Source of the DNA: an uncultured Oscillibacter sp.
GTDB lineage: Bacteria; Bacillota; Clostridia; Oscillospirales; Oscillospiraceae
Reading direction: 5' to 3'
Assembly (NCBI GenBank): GCA_910576865.1
Contig: CAJTKE010000022.1
Span: forward strand, 1-43,831
DNA: 43,831 nt
In this document: one piece after another, positions 33,058-40,511 of the stretch
Layout: every line of letters begins with the position of its first letter
Position numbering within the stretch: the stretch's first letter is position 1
Notes under the pieces: model-generated
Seen by the model: the letters and a program-made list of their open reading frames with translations, nothing else
Databases searched by the model: none
What the model was told of the DNA's origin: nothing
Made by a program: the position numbers and the translations under genes

Positions 33058-33499
33058 CGTGCTGACCCCGGCTCAGCGGCATGACTGCATGTCCAGGATC
33101 AGGGGACGGAACACAAAGCCGGAAATGACCGTCCGCTCCTGGCTGCACCGGAATGGCTACCGGTTCAGAATCCACCAGCCGGATCTGCCCGGGAAGCCCG
33201 ACATCGTGCTGAAAAAATATCATCTGGCGATCTTTGTGAACGGGTGCTACTGGCACCGGCACCCGGGGTGCAGGTACGCGGCCATGCCGGCAACCAACCG
33301 GGAATTCTGGATGAAAAAGTTCGCGCAGAACGTCTCCCGGGATCAGGCGTGCATTGAAAAATTGGAGGCCTCCGGCTGGAACACCCTGGTCATATGGGAA
33401 TGTCAGGTGCGCGACGGCACATTCGCGGAGAGACTGGCCGGCCATCTTTCCAATTGCAAAACGGAACAGCAGGCGGCCGCCGGGGCCCGAGACGTCTGA
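33050..33499 (+). CDS. vsr: Very-short-patch-repair endonuclease Vsr
   Basis: Nicks DNA 5' of the thymine in T:G mismatches made when 5-methylcytosine deaminates. The 149-residue product aligns without gaps to the Escherichia coli Vsr core: MSRIRGRNTKPE with Glu25, GKPDIVL with Asp51, and NGCYWHRH with His69. Position 64, His in E. coli, is Asn here; Asp is frequent at this place in homologs. It overlaps the nuclease gene by 8 nt and matches the usual dcm-vsr pairing. Vsr-like proteins in such cassettes sometimes act as restriction nucleases, an alternative. Confidence 0.92.
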   Translation: MADVLTPAQRHDCMSRIRGRNTKPEMTVRSWLHRNGYRFRIHQPDLPGKPDIVLKKYHLAIFVNGCYWHRHPGCRYAAMPATNREFWMKKFAQNVSRDQACIEKLEASGWNTLVIWECQVRDGTFAERLAGHLSNCKTEQQAAAGARDV

Positions 33500-33536
33500 T
33501 CTCGAACCATGCCCCGCCCGGCGGAGTCCTGACAGC

Positions 33537-33566
33537 GGAGGAGCGGCTTTCGCCGCTCCTCCCTTT
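33537..33566 (+). terminator. Hairpin terminator after vsr
   Basis: A perfect 11-bp stem (33537-33547 with 33552-33562), TTTC loop, with a short CTTTC tail; the T-run is weak. Confidence 0.65.
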
Positions 33567-33588
33567 CGCGCCGCCTGCCGCGCCCGCC

Positions 33589-33618
33589 AAAAAAGCCCCC
33601 GGCGGAACCGCCGGGGGC
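33589..33618 (-). terminator. Intrinsic terminator of the secA-SBP operon
   Basis: On the minus strand a perfect 11-bp stem (33595-33605 with 33608-33618) is followed by TTTTTT (33589-33594). It ends the leftward operon. Confidence 0.88.
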
Positions 33619-33634
33619 CCGGGGCCGAACCCCC

Positions 33635-35161
33635 CTACTCTTTTAAATGAATGACGCACTGTCCCAGCGCGTAAAACGGCTCCGGCGCCGTGGGCTGAAG
33701 ACCCTCCACCACGCCCGCCTGGGTCAGCACGGAGGTGGACTTGAAGCACACCGGCAGGATGGGCGACTGGCTCTTCAGGCGGACGCACAGAGCCCGCATC
33801 GCCGCCGTCCGGTCCTCCGCCCCGGCGTACTCCGCCAGGAGGCGGCTGGTGTCCGGATCGGACCAGCGGCCGTAGTTCAGGGCCCCGTAGGGCTCCAGCA
33901 GGCTCCCCAGGTCCCAGTCGGCGGTGAGGCGGGTTTCGCCGTAATAGAGGTCGAAGTCCCCGGCGCTCAGGGCGGCGGCGTACTCCTCCCAGGGCAGAAT
34001 CCGGACCTCCACCGGCACGCCGCCGTCGGTCCAATCCTCCGCCAGGCGCTCCGCAATGGCGCGCTTGAAGCTGTTCTCCTCGTTGACCAGCAGGGTCAGG
34101 GAGCGCTCGGGCACATAGCCGCTCTCCCGCAGGGCCGAGGCGAAGCCGTCCAGGGAATACCCGTCCTCCAGCTCCGCCGGATAGAGGGACGACGCCGGGG
34201 ACAGCGGAAAGGCGCTGGGCTTCCCGTGGCCGGAGAGAAAGGCCCCGGTGATGTTGGCCCGGTCAATCCCCGCCGACAGGCACCGGCGCAGGGCCGGGTT
34301 GTCCAGAGGCGCCCGGGAGGTGTTGCAGCCCACGTACTGCATCACGGTGGTGTCCGCGTCCACACAGCCCACGCTGCCCGTGGTGCTCACCGGCTGCACG
34401 CCGGTGAGGTCCGCCGTGATCAACTGCACCTCGTGGGAGGAAAAGCGGTACAGCATGGCGGCGGCGTCCGAGGCCTCCACCAGGGCGATCCGGTCCACCG
34501 GCTGGCCCTCCCCCCGCCACCAGGACTGGTTGGCGATGAGGTACGCCCCGGTCTCCTCCTCGGCGTAAAAATAGGGGCCGGTGCCCAACGGCGCGACGGC
34601 GTCCTGGCCGCCGGACTTCACGATGGGCACATCCAGCAGCGCCGGGAGGGCGGTGTTCGGGCCGCTCAGGGAGACGGTCACGCTGTCCCCGCCGGCACTG
34701 ACGGAGGAAATGCCGGACAGGCGGCTTCCGTAGCGCTCCGAGGTCCGGGCCCGCTCCAGCGAGGCCTTCACGTCCCGGGCCGTCAGAGGCGTGCCGTCGG
34801 AAAACTCCACCCCCGGGCGGAGGTCAAAGGTATACCGGCTGGCGGTCTCGTCGTGGGTGTAGCTGATGCAGAGGCAGGGCTGGGGCTCAAAGCGCCCGTC
34901 CAGGCGGAACAGGCCCTCGTAGAGCAGCGACGCCGCCACCTGCTGCATCCCGTCCACGCAGTCCATCGGGTCCAGGGTCCGCCCCGGCATGTAGGGCAGG
35001 GCGAACCGCTCCGGCAGGACGGGTCCGTCCTCCTCCGGCGGCTCCTCCTCAAAGGGCGGGAGCATATCCTCCGGCTCCTCCGGCGGCTCCTCCTGCCAGC
35101 AGCCCGTCAACAGGCAGGCCAACGCCAGGGCCAGGGCCATGATCTTTGTCGCTCTCATCAT
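33635..35161 (-). CDS. Family 5 solute-binding lipoprotein (oligopeptide/nickel type)
   Basis: A 508-residue extracytoplasmic binding protein. The signal peptide ends in lipobox LLTGC (Cys21), followed by a Glu/Pro-rich linker to about residue 48. The SBP_bac_5 fold is recognisable in YTFDLRPGVEFSDGTPLTARDVKASLERA and the GTGPYFYAEEE segment. The ATG at 35161 shares a base with the pgeF stop (TGATG). No permease or ATPase is adjacent, so it is an orphan binding protein that may serve a transporter elsewhere or have another role. The ligand is unknown. Confidence 0.88.
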   Translation of the reverse strand: MMRATKIMALALALACLLTGCWQEEPPEEPEDMLPPFEEEPPEEDGPVLPERFALPYMPGRTLDPMDCVDGMQQVAASLLYEGLFRLDGRFEPQPCLCISYTHDETASRYTFDLRPGVEFSDGTPLTARDVKASLERARTSERYGSRLSGISSVSAGGDSVTVSLSGPNTALPALLDVPIVKSGGQDAVAPLGTGPYFYAEEETGAYLIANQSWWRGEGQPVDRIALVEASDAAAMLYRFSSHEVQLITADLTGVQPVSTTGSVGCVDADTTVMQYVGCNTSRAPLDNPALRRCLSAGIDRANITGAFLSGHGKPSAFPLSPASSLYPAELEDGYSLDGFASALRESGYVPERSLTLLVNEENSFKRAIAERLAEDWTDGGVPVEVRILPWEEYAAALSAGDFDLYYGETRLTADWDLGSLLEPYGALNYGRWSDPDTSRLLAEYAGAEDRTAAMRALCVRLKSQSPILPVCFKSTSVLTQAGVVEGLQPTAPEPFYALGQCVIHLKE

Positions 35162-35973
35162 CACAATTCGCTTCCGGCGGTGATCGCCGCGCACTGGACC
35201 CCCCGGGCCTCCCCCAGCTTCCGGTGGGACCAGAACAGGTCCCTCCGGCAGGCGGTGCAGAGGCCGGAGGCCTCGATGTTCTCCGGCGGGACCCCCGCTC
35301 GCAAAAGCCATTGGCGGTTCAGGCCCTCCAGGTCCACGTGCCACTTGGGGCCCCGCTTTTCAAGGCAAGGCTCCGCCTCCCGGCCCAGGGCCTCCACCAT
35401 GGCGGCGGGAACGTCTCCGTCGGTCTCAAAGCAGCACCGCCCGATGCAGGGCCCCAGGGCGGCGCGCAGGCGCTCCGGCCTGGACCCGTAGAGCCGGGCC
35501 ATCTCCCGGACGGTCTTCTCCACAATGCCCCCGGCGCAGCCCCGCCACCCGGCGTGAGCCGCCCCTACGGCCCCGGAGTCCGGATCGTGGAGGAGCACCG
35601 TGCCGCAGTCGGCGGAGAAGACGAAAAGCGTCAGCCCCGGCACATCGGTGACCAGGGCGTCGGCGCTGTCGTAGTCCCGCTCCCGGAAGAGCCCCTTCCC
35701 GGCGTCGGCCTCGGTGCAGACCCGGACGTTGGTCTCGTGGACCTGCCGGGAGAGGACGGTCCGCTCCAGGTCCGCCCCGATGACGGCGCAGAAGCGGCGG
35801 TAATTCGTAAGCAAAGCCTCCCGCCCGTCCCCCATGCCAGGGCGGAGGTTCAGGCTGTCCCAGGGCGCCGGGGACACGCCCCCCAGGCGGGTGGAAAAGC
35901 CATGGCGGACGCCGCCCAGATTGGAGGCGGTCAGCCAGACCAAGCCGTTTTGTTCATGGGTTTCAAAGGGCAT
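35161..35973 (-). CDS. pgeF: Peptidoglycan editing factor PgeF (YfiH/polyphenol oxidase family)
   Basis: A 270-residue cytoplasmic protein of the DUF152/YfiH family; the E. coli member removes wrongly built muropeptide precursors and other members are purine nucleoside phosphorylases or laccase-like. Metal-site motifs are visible: RQVHETNV (His), FSADCGTVLL (Cys; usually TADC), AAHAGWRG (His), and GPCIGRCCFE. It overlaps the upstream small membrane gene by 11 nt and abuts the lipoprotein gene downstream. The exact activity cannot be told. Confidence 0.92.
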   Translation of the reverse strand: MPFETHEQNGLVWLTASNLGGVRHGFSTRLGGVSPAPWDSLNLRPGMGDGREALLTNYRRFCAVIGADLERTVLSRQVHETNVRVCTEADAGKGLFRERDYDSADALVTDVPGLTLFVFSADCGTVLLHDPDSGAVGAAHAGWRGCAGGIVEKTVREMARLYGSRPERLRAALGPCIGRCCFETDGDVPAAMVEALGREAEPCLEKRGPKWHVDLEGLNRQWLLRAGVPPENIEASGLCTACRRDLFWSHRKLGEARGVQCAAITAGSEL

Positions 35974-36241
35974 GGGGACCTCCCTGTTCCTCCTGTTTTT
36001 GGGGTTTGGCGTTCTTTTCCGTCAGCCTGTGGGCGTTCCAGCCGTTCCAGACATGGACGCCTCCATAGGCAAAAAGCAAAATATTCGCAATCAAACAGAT
36101 ACCCTCAACATTGAAATCCGCATCTCTCAAAAGCCATCCCATGATGCCTATGGCAACTGACAGCAGAATCAGCGCGGTACCAAATAAAAGTTCTTTGATA
36201 TCCTGGAGCAGGAAGAGAACGCTGTCATCCTTCTTATCCAT
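35963..36241 (-). CDS. Small membrane protein, function unknown
   Basis: A 92-residue protein with an N-terminal charged segment (MDKKDDSVLFLLQDIKELLFG), two hydrophobic helices around residues 22-40 and 48-66, and a polar C-terminal tail with Lys/Gln/Glu. The ATG at 36241 follows GAGGG; the frame is open upstream to 36325 but overlaps secA. It sits 13 nt after secA and overlaps pgeF by 11 nt, so it is part of the operon. Base usage is less GC-rich than its neighbours. I do not recognise the family. Confidence 0.7.
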   Translation of the reverse strand: MDKKDDSVLFLLQDIKELLFGTALILLSVAIGIMGWLLRDADFNVEGICLIANILLFAYGGVHVWNGWNAHRLTEKNAKPQKQEEQGGPHAL

Positions 36242-36254
36242 ATATCTGCCCTCT

Positions 36255-39005
36255 TCAATTCTGGTGGTACTCCGGGCAAGTGCACTTCTTCCATTTGAGT
36301 CCGCTGCCGCAGGGGCAGGGGTCATTCCGGCCGATCTTCACCACCCGGGTGGGCTGCTTCTTGGGCTTGGAGCCGTCGCCGCCGACATTTTCCACCATGC
36401 CCTTGGCCACCCGCTCCCGCTTGACCTCCTCGTCCTTCTTCAACCGCACGGAGTACAGCCGCCGGACGGTCTCGTCCTGGATGGCGGCGATCATCTCCTC
36501 GAACATGTCCAGGGATTCCCGCTTGTACACATCCACCGGGTTGTTGTTGCCGTAGGACTGGAGGCGGATGCCCTGTTTCAGGTCATCCATGGCGTCGATG
36601 TGGTCCATCCAGTACTCGTCCACCACCCGGAGCATGATGACCCGCTCCAGCTCCCGCATGATGGGGCTGGTGATCTCCGCCTCCTTGTTCTCATAGAAGG
36701 CCTCGGCGGCGGCGATGAAGGCCCCGTCGAAGTCCTCCTGGCTCTTGCCGGGAATCTCCCCCTCGGGGATGCGCACGGCGCCCCTGGCGAAGTACATGCC
36801 CTCCAGGCCCCGGAGCATCTCCTGGTACCCGGCGGCGTCCAGATGCTGCTTTTCGCCAAAGGCCAGACTGACGTGGTTCCCGATGGAGGTGTGCATCATG
36901 TTCAGCACCGTGTCCTTGATGTCCATGCCGTCCAGGACCTGTCGGCGCTGGTCATAGATCAGCTCCCGCTGCTTGTTCATCACGTCGTCGTACTCCAGCA
37001 CGGATTTCCGGGACTGGAAGTTCCGGGACTCCACGGTGGTCTGGGCGTTTTCAATGGCCTTTGTCAGCATTCTGTTCTCAATGGGCGTGTCCTCATCCAG
37101 GTCGAACCGCTCCATCATGTTGGTGATCCGGTCCCCGCCGAAGAGGCGCATCAGGTCGTCCTCCAGGGAGATATAGAACCGGGTCTCGCCGGGGTCCCCC
37201 TGGCGGCCCGCCCGGCCGCGGAGCTGATTGTCGATCCGGCGGGACTCGTGGCGCTCGGTGCCGATGATGAAGAGGCCCCCGGCCTCCCGGACCCGATCCG
37301 CCTCGTCGGCGATCTCCGCCTTGTGCTGGGCCAGCTTCTCAGCGAAGAGCGCCCTTGCCTCCAGAATCTCCTGGTTGTCCGTGTCGGCGTAGCCCGTGGC
37401 GTCCACGATGACCTCCTCGGAATAGCCCGCTTTTGTCAGGTCCGCCTTGGCAAGGTATTCGGCGTTGCCCCCCAGCATGATATCGGTGCCGCGGCCCGCC
37501 ATGTTGGTGGCCACGGTGACGGCCCCCAGCTTGCCCGCCTGGGCCACGATTTCCGCTTCCTTTTCGTGGTTCTTGGCGTTCAGCAGGTTGTGCTTGATGC
37601 CCTCCCGGGCCAGGAGCTTGGAGAGGAGCTCGTTCTTCTCGATGGACACCGTGCCCACCAGCACCGGCTGGCCCTTCTCGTGGCACTCCTTGATCTGGGA
37701 GATGACGGCCCGGAACTTTCCGGCCTCGGTCTTGTAGACCACGTCGTGGTGGTCGTCCCGCTGGTTGGGGCGGTTGGTGGGAATTTCGATGATATCCAGG
37801 TTGTAGATGGTCCCGAACTCCTCCTGCTCCGTCATGGCCGTTCCGGTCATGCCGGAGAGCTTGTCATAGAGCCGGAAGTAGTTCTGGAAGGTGATGGTGG
37901 CCAGGGTCCGGTTTTCGCTGTTGACGTTCACGTGTTCCTTGGCCTCGATGGCCTGATGGAGCCCGTTGGAGTACCGGCGGCCGAACATCAGCCGGCCGGT
38001 GAACTCGTCCACGATGATGACTTCCCCGTCCTTGACCACGTAGTCGATGTCCCGTTTCATGGTGCCGTGGGCCTTCAGGGCCTGATTGATGTGGTGGCTC
38101 ACCGTGGAGTTGGAGGGGTCGGAGAGGTTTTCCACGTGGAAATACTCCTCCGCCTTGGCGATGCCCCGGGCGGTGAGGGTGGCGGTCTTGGCCTTTTCGT
38201 CCACCACGTAGTCCGCGTCGATGTCTGCGGCCTCCTCTTCCTTGTTGTCCACCTGGACCACCACCTGTTTTTTCAGCTTGGCCACGAACATCTCCGTCAG
38301 GTCGTACATCTGGGTGGACTTCTCCCCCTGACCGGAGATGATCAGCGGCGTCCGGGCCTCGTCGATCAGGATGGAGTCCACCTCGTCCACGATGGCAAAA
38401 GAGTGGCCCCGCTGGACCAGCTCCTGGGAGTAGATGCACATGTTGTCCCGGAGGTAGTCGAAGCCCATCTCGTTGTTGGTCCCGTAGGTGATGTCGGCGG
38501 CGTAGGCCTCCTGGCGCTGCTTGGAGGTCAGGCCGTGGACGATCAGGCCCACCTTGAGCCCCAGGAAGCGGTGGACCTTGCCCATCCACTCCGAGTCACG
38601 CTTGGCCAGATAGTCGTTGACCGTGACGATGTGGACCCCCTTCCCCGCCAGGGCGTTCAGGTACGCCGGCAGGGTGGCGACGAGGGTCTTGCCCTCTCCG
38701 GTCTTCATCTCGGCGATGCGGCCCTGGTGAAGCACCACGCCGCCCACCAGCTGCACCCGGTAAGGCCGGAGGCCCAGCACCCGGTCCGACGCCTCCCGCA
38801 CCGTGGCGAAGGCCTCGGGCAGGATGTCGTCCAGGGTCTCGCCGCTTGCCAGGCGGTCCTTGAACTCCCGGGTTTTGGCCTGGAGCTGGGCGTCCGTCAT
38901 GGCCTTGTACTCGTCGGCCATGGCCTCGATCCTGTCCACGACGGGATAAATGGATTTCAGCTCCCGGGAGCTGTAGTCGCCGAAAATCTTCTGCATCAGA
39001 CCCAT
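36255..39005 (-). CDS. secA: Protein translocase ATPase SecA
   Basis: Motor ATPase of the Sec pathway. The 916-residue product has the N-terminal helical motif, Walker A MKTGEGKT (around residues 103-110), VDEVDSILIDEARTP with the DEAD-box-like Asp-Glu, the preprotein crosslinking domain, GRAGRQGDPGETRFYISLEDDLMR in motor domain 2, and a C-terminal SEC-C zinc motif CPCGSGLKWKKCTC. The last ligand pair is CTC where Cys-His or Cys-Cys is usual. The ATG at 39005 follows AAGGAAG at longer than average spacing; ATG 38996 is an alternative. It heads the operon ending at 33635. Confidence 0.97.
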   Translation of the reverse strand: MGLMQKIFGDYSSRELKSIYPVVDRIEAMADEYKAMTDAQLQAKTREFKDRLASGETLDDILPEAFATVREASDRVLGLRPYRVQLVGGVVLHQGRIAEMKTGEGKTLVATLPAYLNALAGKGVHIVTVNDYLAKRDSEWMGKVHRFLGLKVGLIVHGLTSKQRQEAYAADITYGTNNEMGFDYLRDNMCIYSQELVQRGHSFAIVDEVDSILIDEARTPLIISGQGEKSTQMYDLTEMFVAKLKKQVVVQVDNKEEEAADIDADYVVDEKAKTATLTARGIAKAEEYFHVENLSDPSNSTVSHHINQALKAHGTMKRDIDYVVKDGEVIIVDEFTGRLMFGRRYSNGLHQAIEAKEHVNVNSENRTLATITFQNYFRLYDKLSGMTGTAMTEQEEFGTIYNLDIIEIPTNRPNQRDDHHDVVYKTEAGKFRAVISQIKECHEKGQPVLVGTVSIEKNELLSKLLAREGIKHNLLNAKNHEKEAEIVAQAGKLGAVTVATNMAGRGTDIMLGGNAEYLAKADLTKAGYSEEVIVDATGYADTDNQEILEARALFAEKLAQHKAEIADEADRVREAGGLFIIGTERHESRRIDNQLRGRAGRQGDPGETRFYISLEDDLMRLFGGDRITNMMERFDLDEDTPIENRMLTKAIENAQTTVESRNFQSRKSVLEYDDVMNKQRELIYDQRRQVLDGMDIKDTVLNMMHTSIGNHVSLAFGEKQHLDAAGYQEMLRGLEGMYFARGAVRIPEGEIPGKSQEDFDGAFIAAAEAFYENKEAEITSPIMRELERVIMLRVVDEYWMDHIDAMDDLKQGIRLQSYGNNNPVDVYKRESLDMFEEMIAAIQDETVRRLYSVRLKKDEEVKRERVAKGMVENVGGDGSKPKKQPTRVVKIGRNDPCPCGSGLKWKKCTCPEYHQN

Positions 39006-39081
39006 GATTGTTTGAAACTTCCTTTCTATTGTTCCGCCGCCTGAGTCAGGGGCGCAAAAATTCCCATAGCACAACGAATAT

Positions 39082-39110
39082 AGTTTACCATAGTTTCCCC
39101 TGGAATGCAA
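39082..39110 (-). promoter_or_regulatory. SigA-type promoter of secA operon
   Basis: Minus strand: -35 TTGCAT (39105-39110), 17 bp, -10 TAAACT (39082-39087). The leader would be about 70 nt. Confidence 0.75.
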
Positions 39111-39148
39111 AGGAAAATGGAATGGGACGCAAAAAGTTCACAAAAGGG

Positions 39149-40324
39149 CTACAGCTCCGTATCCAGAAGCATCCGGATCCGGCTCTCCACGGTTCCCTCG
39201 CCGGTGCTGGCGTCATAGTCCACGCTGACCAGCAGGGTATCCGGCAGCTTTCGCTGGAGGGCGGCGTACTGCCCCTTGCCGAAAATGTGCCCCGGCAGAC
39301 AGCCGAAGGGCTGGACGCAGAGGATTTTCCGATACCCCAGGCGGGCCCAGGCCGCAGCCTCGGCGGTGACGAGCCAGCCGTCGGCCACGGTGCAGTTCAG
39401 CGGCGCATAGCCCTCCGCCCGGCGCTTCAGCTCCGCCAGGGGCGGCAAGGTCTGAAATCCGGCCTCCCGCAAAACCGCCAGCATCTCCCGCTGGATTCCG
39501 CCCAGGTACTTCCCCAGAACGCGATACAGGCTCCGCTGGTAAGCGGGGCCCTTCAGGCTGTGGGTGTCCATGTAATAGAGGGCGTACCAGGTAACGCCGC
39601 CCACTCCGATTTCACACCGCTCCGCCGCCAGATACCGCTCCAGGTCCCAGTTGCCCAGGCGGCAGTACTTCGTGTAGATTTCCCCCACGACGGCCACCCG
39701 CTGCACCTCTCCGGACGCGGTCTCAATCCGGCGGAAGGAGGCCGCGATTTCCCGGCAGCGCTCCAGAATCCGGCGGCGGGAGGGGCCCGTTCCCCGGCGC
39801 AGGTCCTCCCCCAGCGTCGCCATCCACCGCCGCCAGAGCGCCTCCGCGCTGCCGGGGCGGGTCTCACAGGGCCGGACCTGATTCCGGGCGATCGCCAGCG
39901 CGTCCCCCCACACCGCCGCCGCCAGGGCCCGGCGGATCATGGCCGGGGTGATGGGAAGGCCCGTGTCCCGGTCGATTCCCCGGACGTTCAGGGACAGCAG
40001 CTTCACCTCCGGGTACCCCGCCTTGTCCAGCGCTTTCCGCATCAGCCGGATGCCGCAGGACCCCCGGCACTCGTCCCCCGCCTGCCCCATCAGCACGCCG
40101 CAGTCCGCCGGATCATACGCCCCGGACTCCAGGGCGGCCAGCACCTGCCCCGCCACCAGGAAGACGGGATAGCACAGTTCATTGTGAAAATACCGCATCC
40201 CCCGGTCCGCCAGCCCACGCTCCTCCCGCAGCAGCACCGGCTCCCACTCCCGGGAGGCGAAGGCATATCGCAGCAGGGGAAACCAATCGTCCAGCAAAGC
40301 GGGAATCAGCAGCGTGCGGGGCAT
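39149..40324 (-). CDS. 2-hydroxyacyl-CoA dehydratase activase-related protein (C-terminal-type domain alone)
   Basis: A 391-residue protein resembling the second half of the long HgdC/CoA-activase proteins and the HgdB-like cysteine-rich fold, but lacking the N-terminal ASKHA ATPase part. Visible features are NELCYPVFLVAGQVLAALES (Cys51), a GVLMGQAGDECRGSCGIRL segment with two Cys, and the C-terminal ILCVQPFGCLPGHIFGKG. These cysteines suggest an Fe-S cluster. The ATG follows AGGAGGAG. It is monocistronic, reading toward secA. Substrate and partner are unknown; comparable stand-alone proteins exist in Clostridia to my memory. Confidence 0.72.
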   Translation of the reverse strand: MPRTLLIPALLDDWFPLLRYAFASREWEPVLLREERGLADRGMRYFHNELCYPVFLVAGQVLAALESGAYDPADCGVLMGQAGDECRGSCGIRLMRKALDKAGYPEVKLLSLNVRGIDRDTGLPITPAMIRRALAAAVWGDALAIARNQVRPCETRPGSAEALWRRWMATLGEDLRRGTGPSRRRILERCREIAASFRRIETASGEVQRVAVVGEIYTKYCRLGNWDLERYLAAERCEIGVGGVTWYALYYMDTHSLKGPAYQRSLYRVLGKYLGGIQREMLAVLREAGFQTLPPLAELKRRAEGYAPLNCTVADGWLVTAEAAAWARLGYRKILCVQPFGCLPGHIFGKGQYAALQRKLPDTLLVSVDYDASTGEGTVESRIRMLLDTEL

Positions 40325-40362
40325 GGCGGGCTCCTCCTCTCCGGGGCGGCGTTCTATCCGCC

Positions 40363-40391
40363 ATTATACTCCCCGCCCTCTCCCCTGTCCA
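40363..40391 (-). promoter_or_regulatory. SigA-type promoter of the activase-like gene
   Basis: Minus strand: -35 TGGACA (40386-40391), 17 bp, -10 TATAAT (40363-40368). Confidence 0.82.
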
Positions 40392-40449
40392 GCCGGCGGA
40401 AAACCGCTGGGCACTTCTTCCAAACCAGACAAAATATTTGGATTGTTCC

Positions 40450-40478
40450 TTGTATATTCCGTCAAAACATGTTACAAT
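40450..40478 (+). promoter_or_regulatory. SigA-type promoter of the beta-CASP gene
   Basis: -35 TTGTAT (40450-40455), 17 bp, -10 TACAAT (40473-40478), diverging from the activase-like gene. Confidence 0.78.
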
Positions 40479-40511
40479 GATTTGTACCAAGAGATAAGGA
40501 GGGCCCACTTT

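Noticed and set aside
36111..39044. A 977-codon open frame on the + strand opposite secA, and similar long frames opposite argS, the PBP gene, murE and others
   Set aside because: They mirror well-supported genes, have biased Gly/Val/His/Leu composition typical of antisense frames in GC-rich DNA, and lack ribosome sites and known domains.
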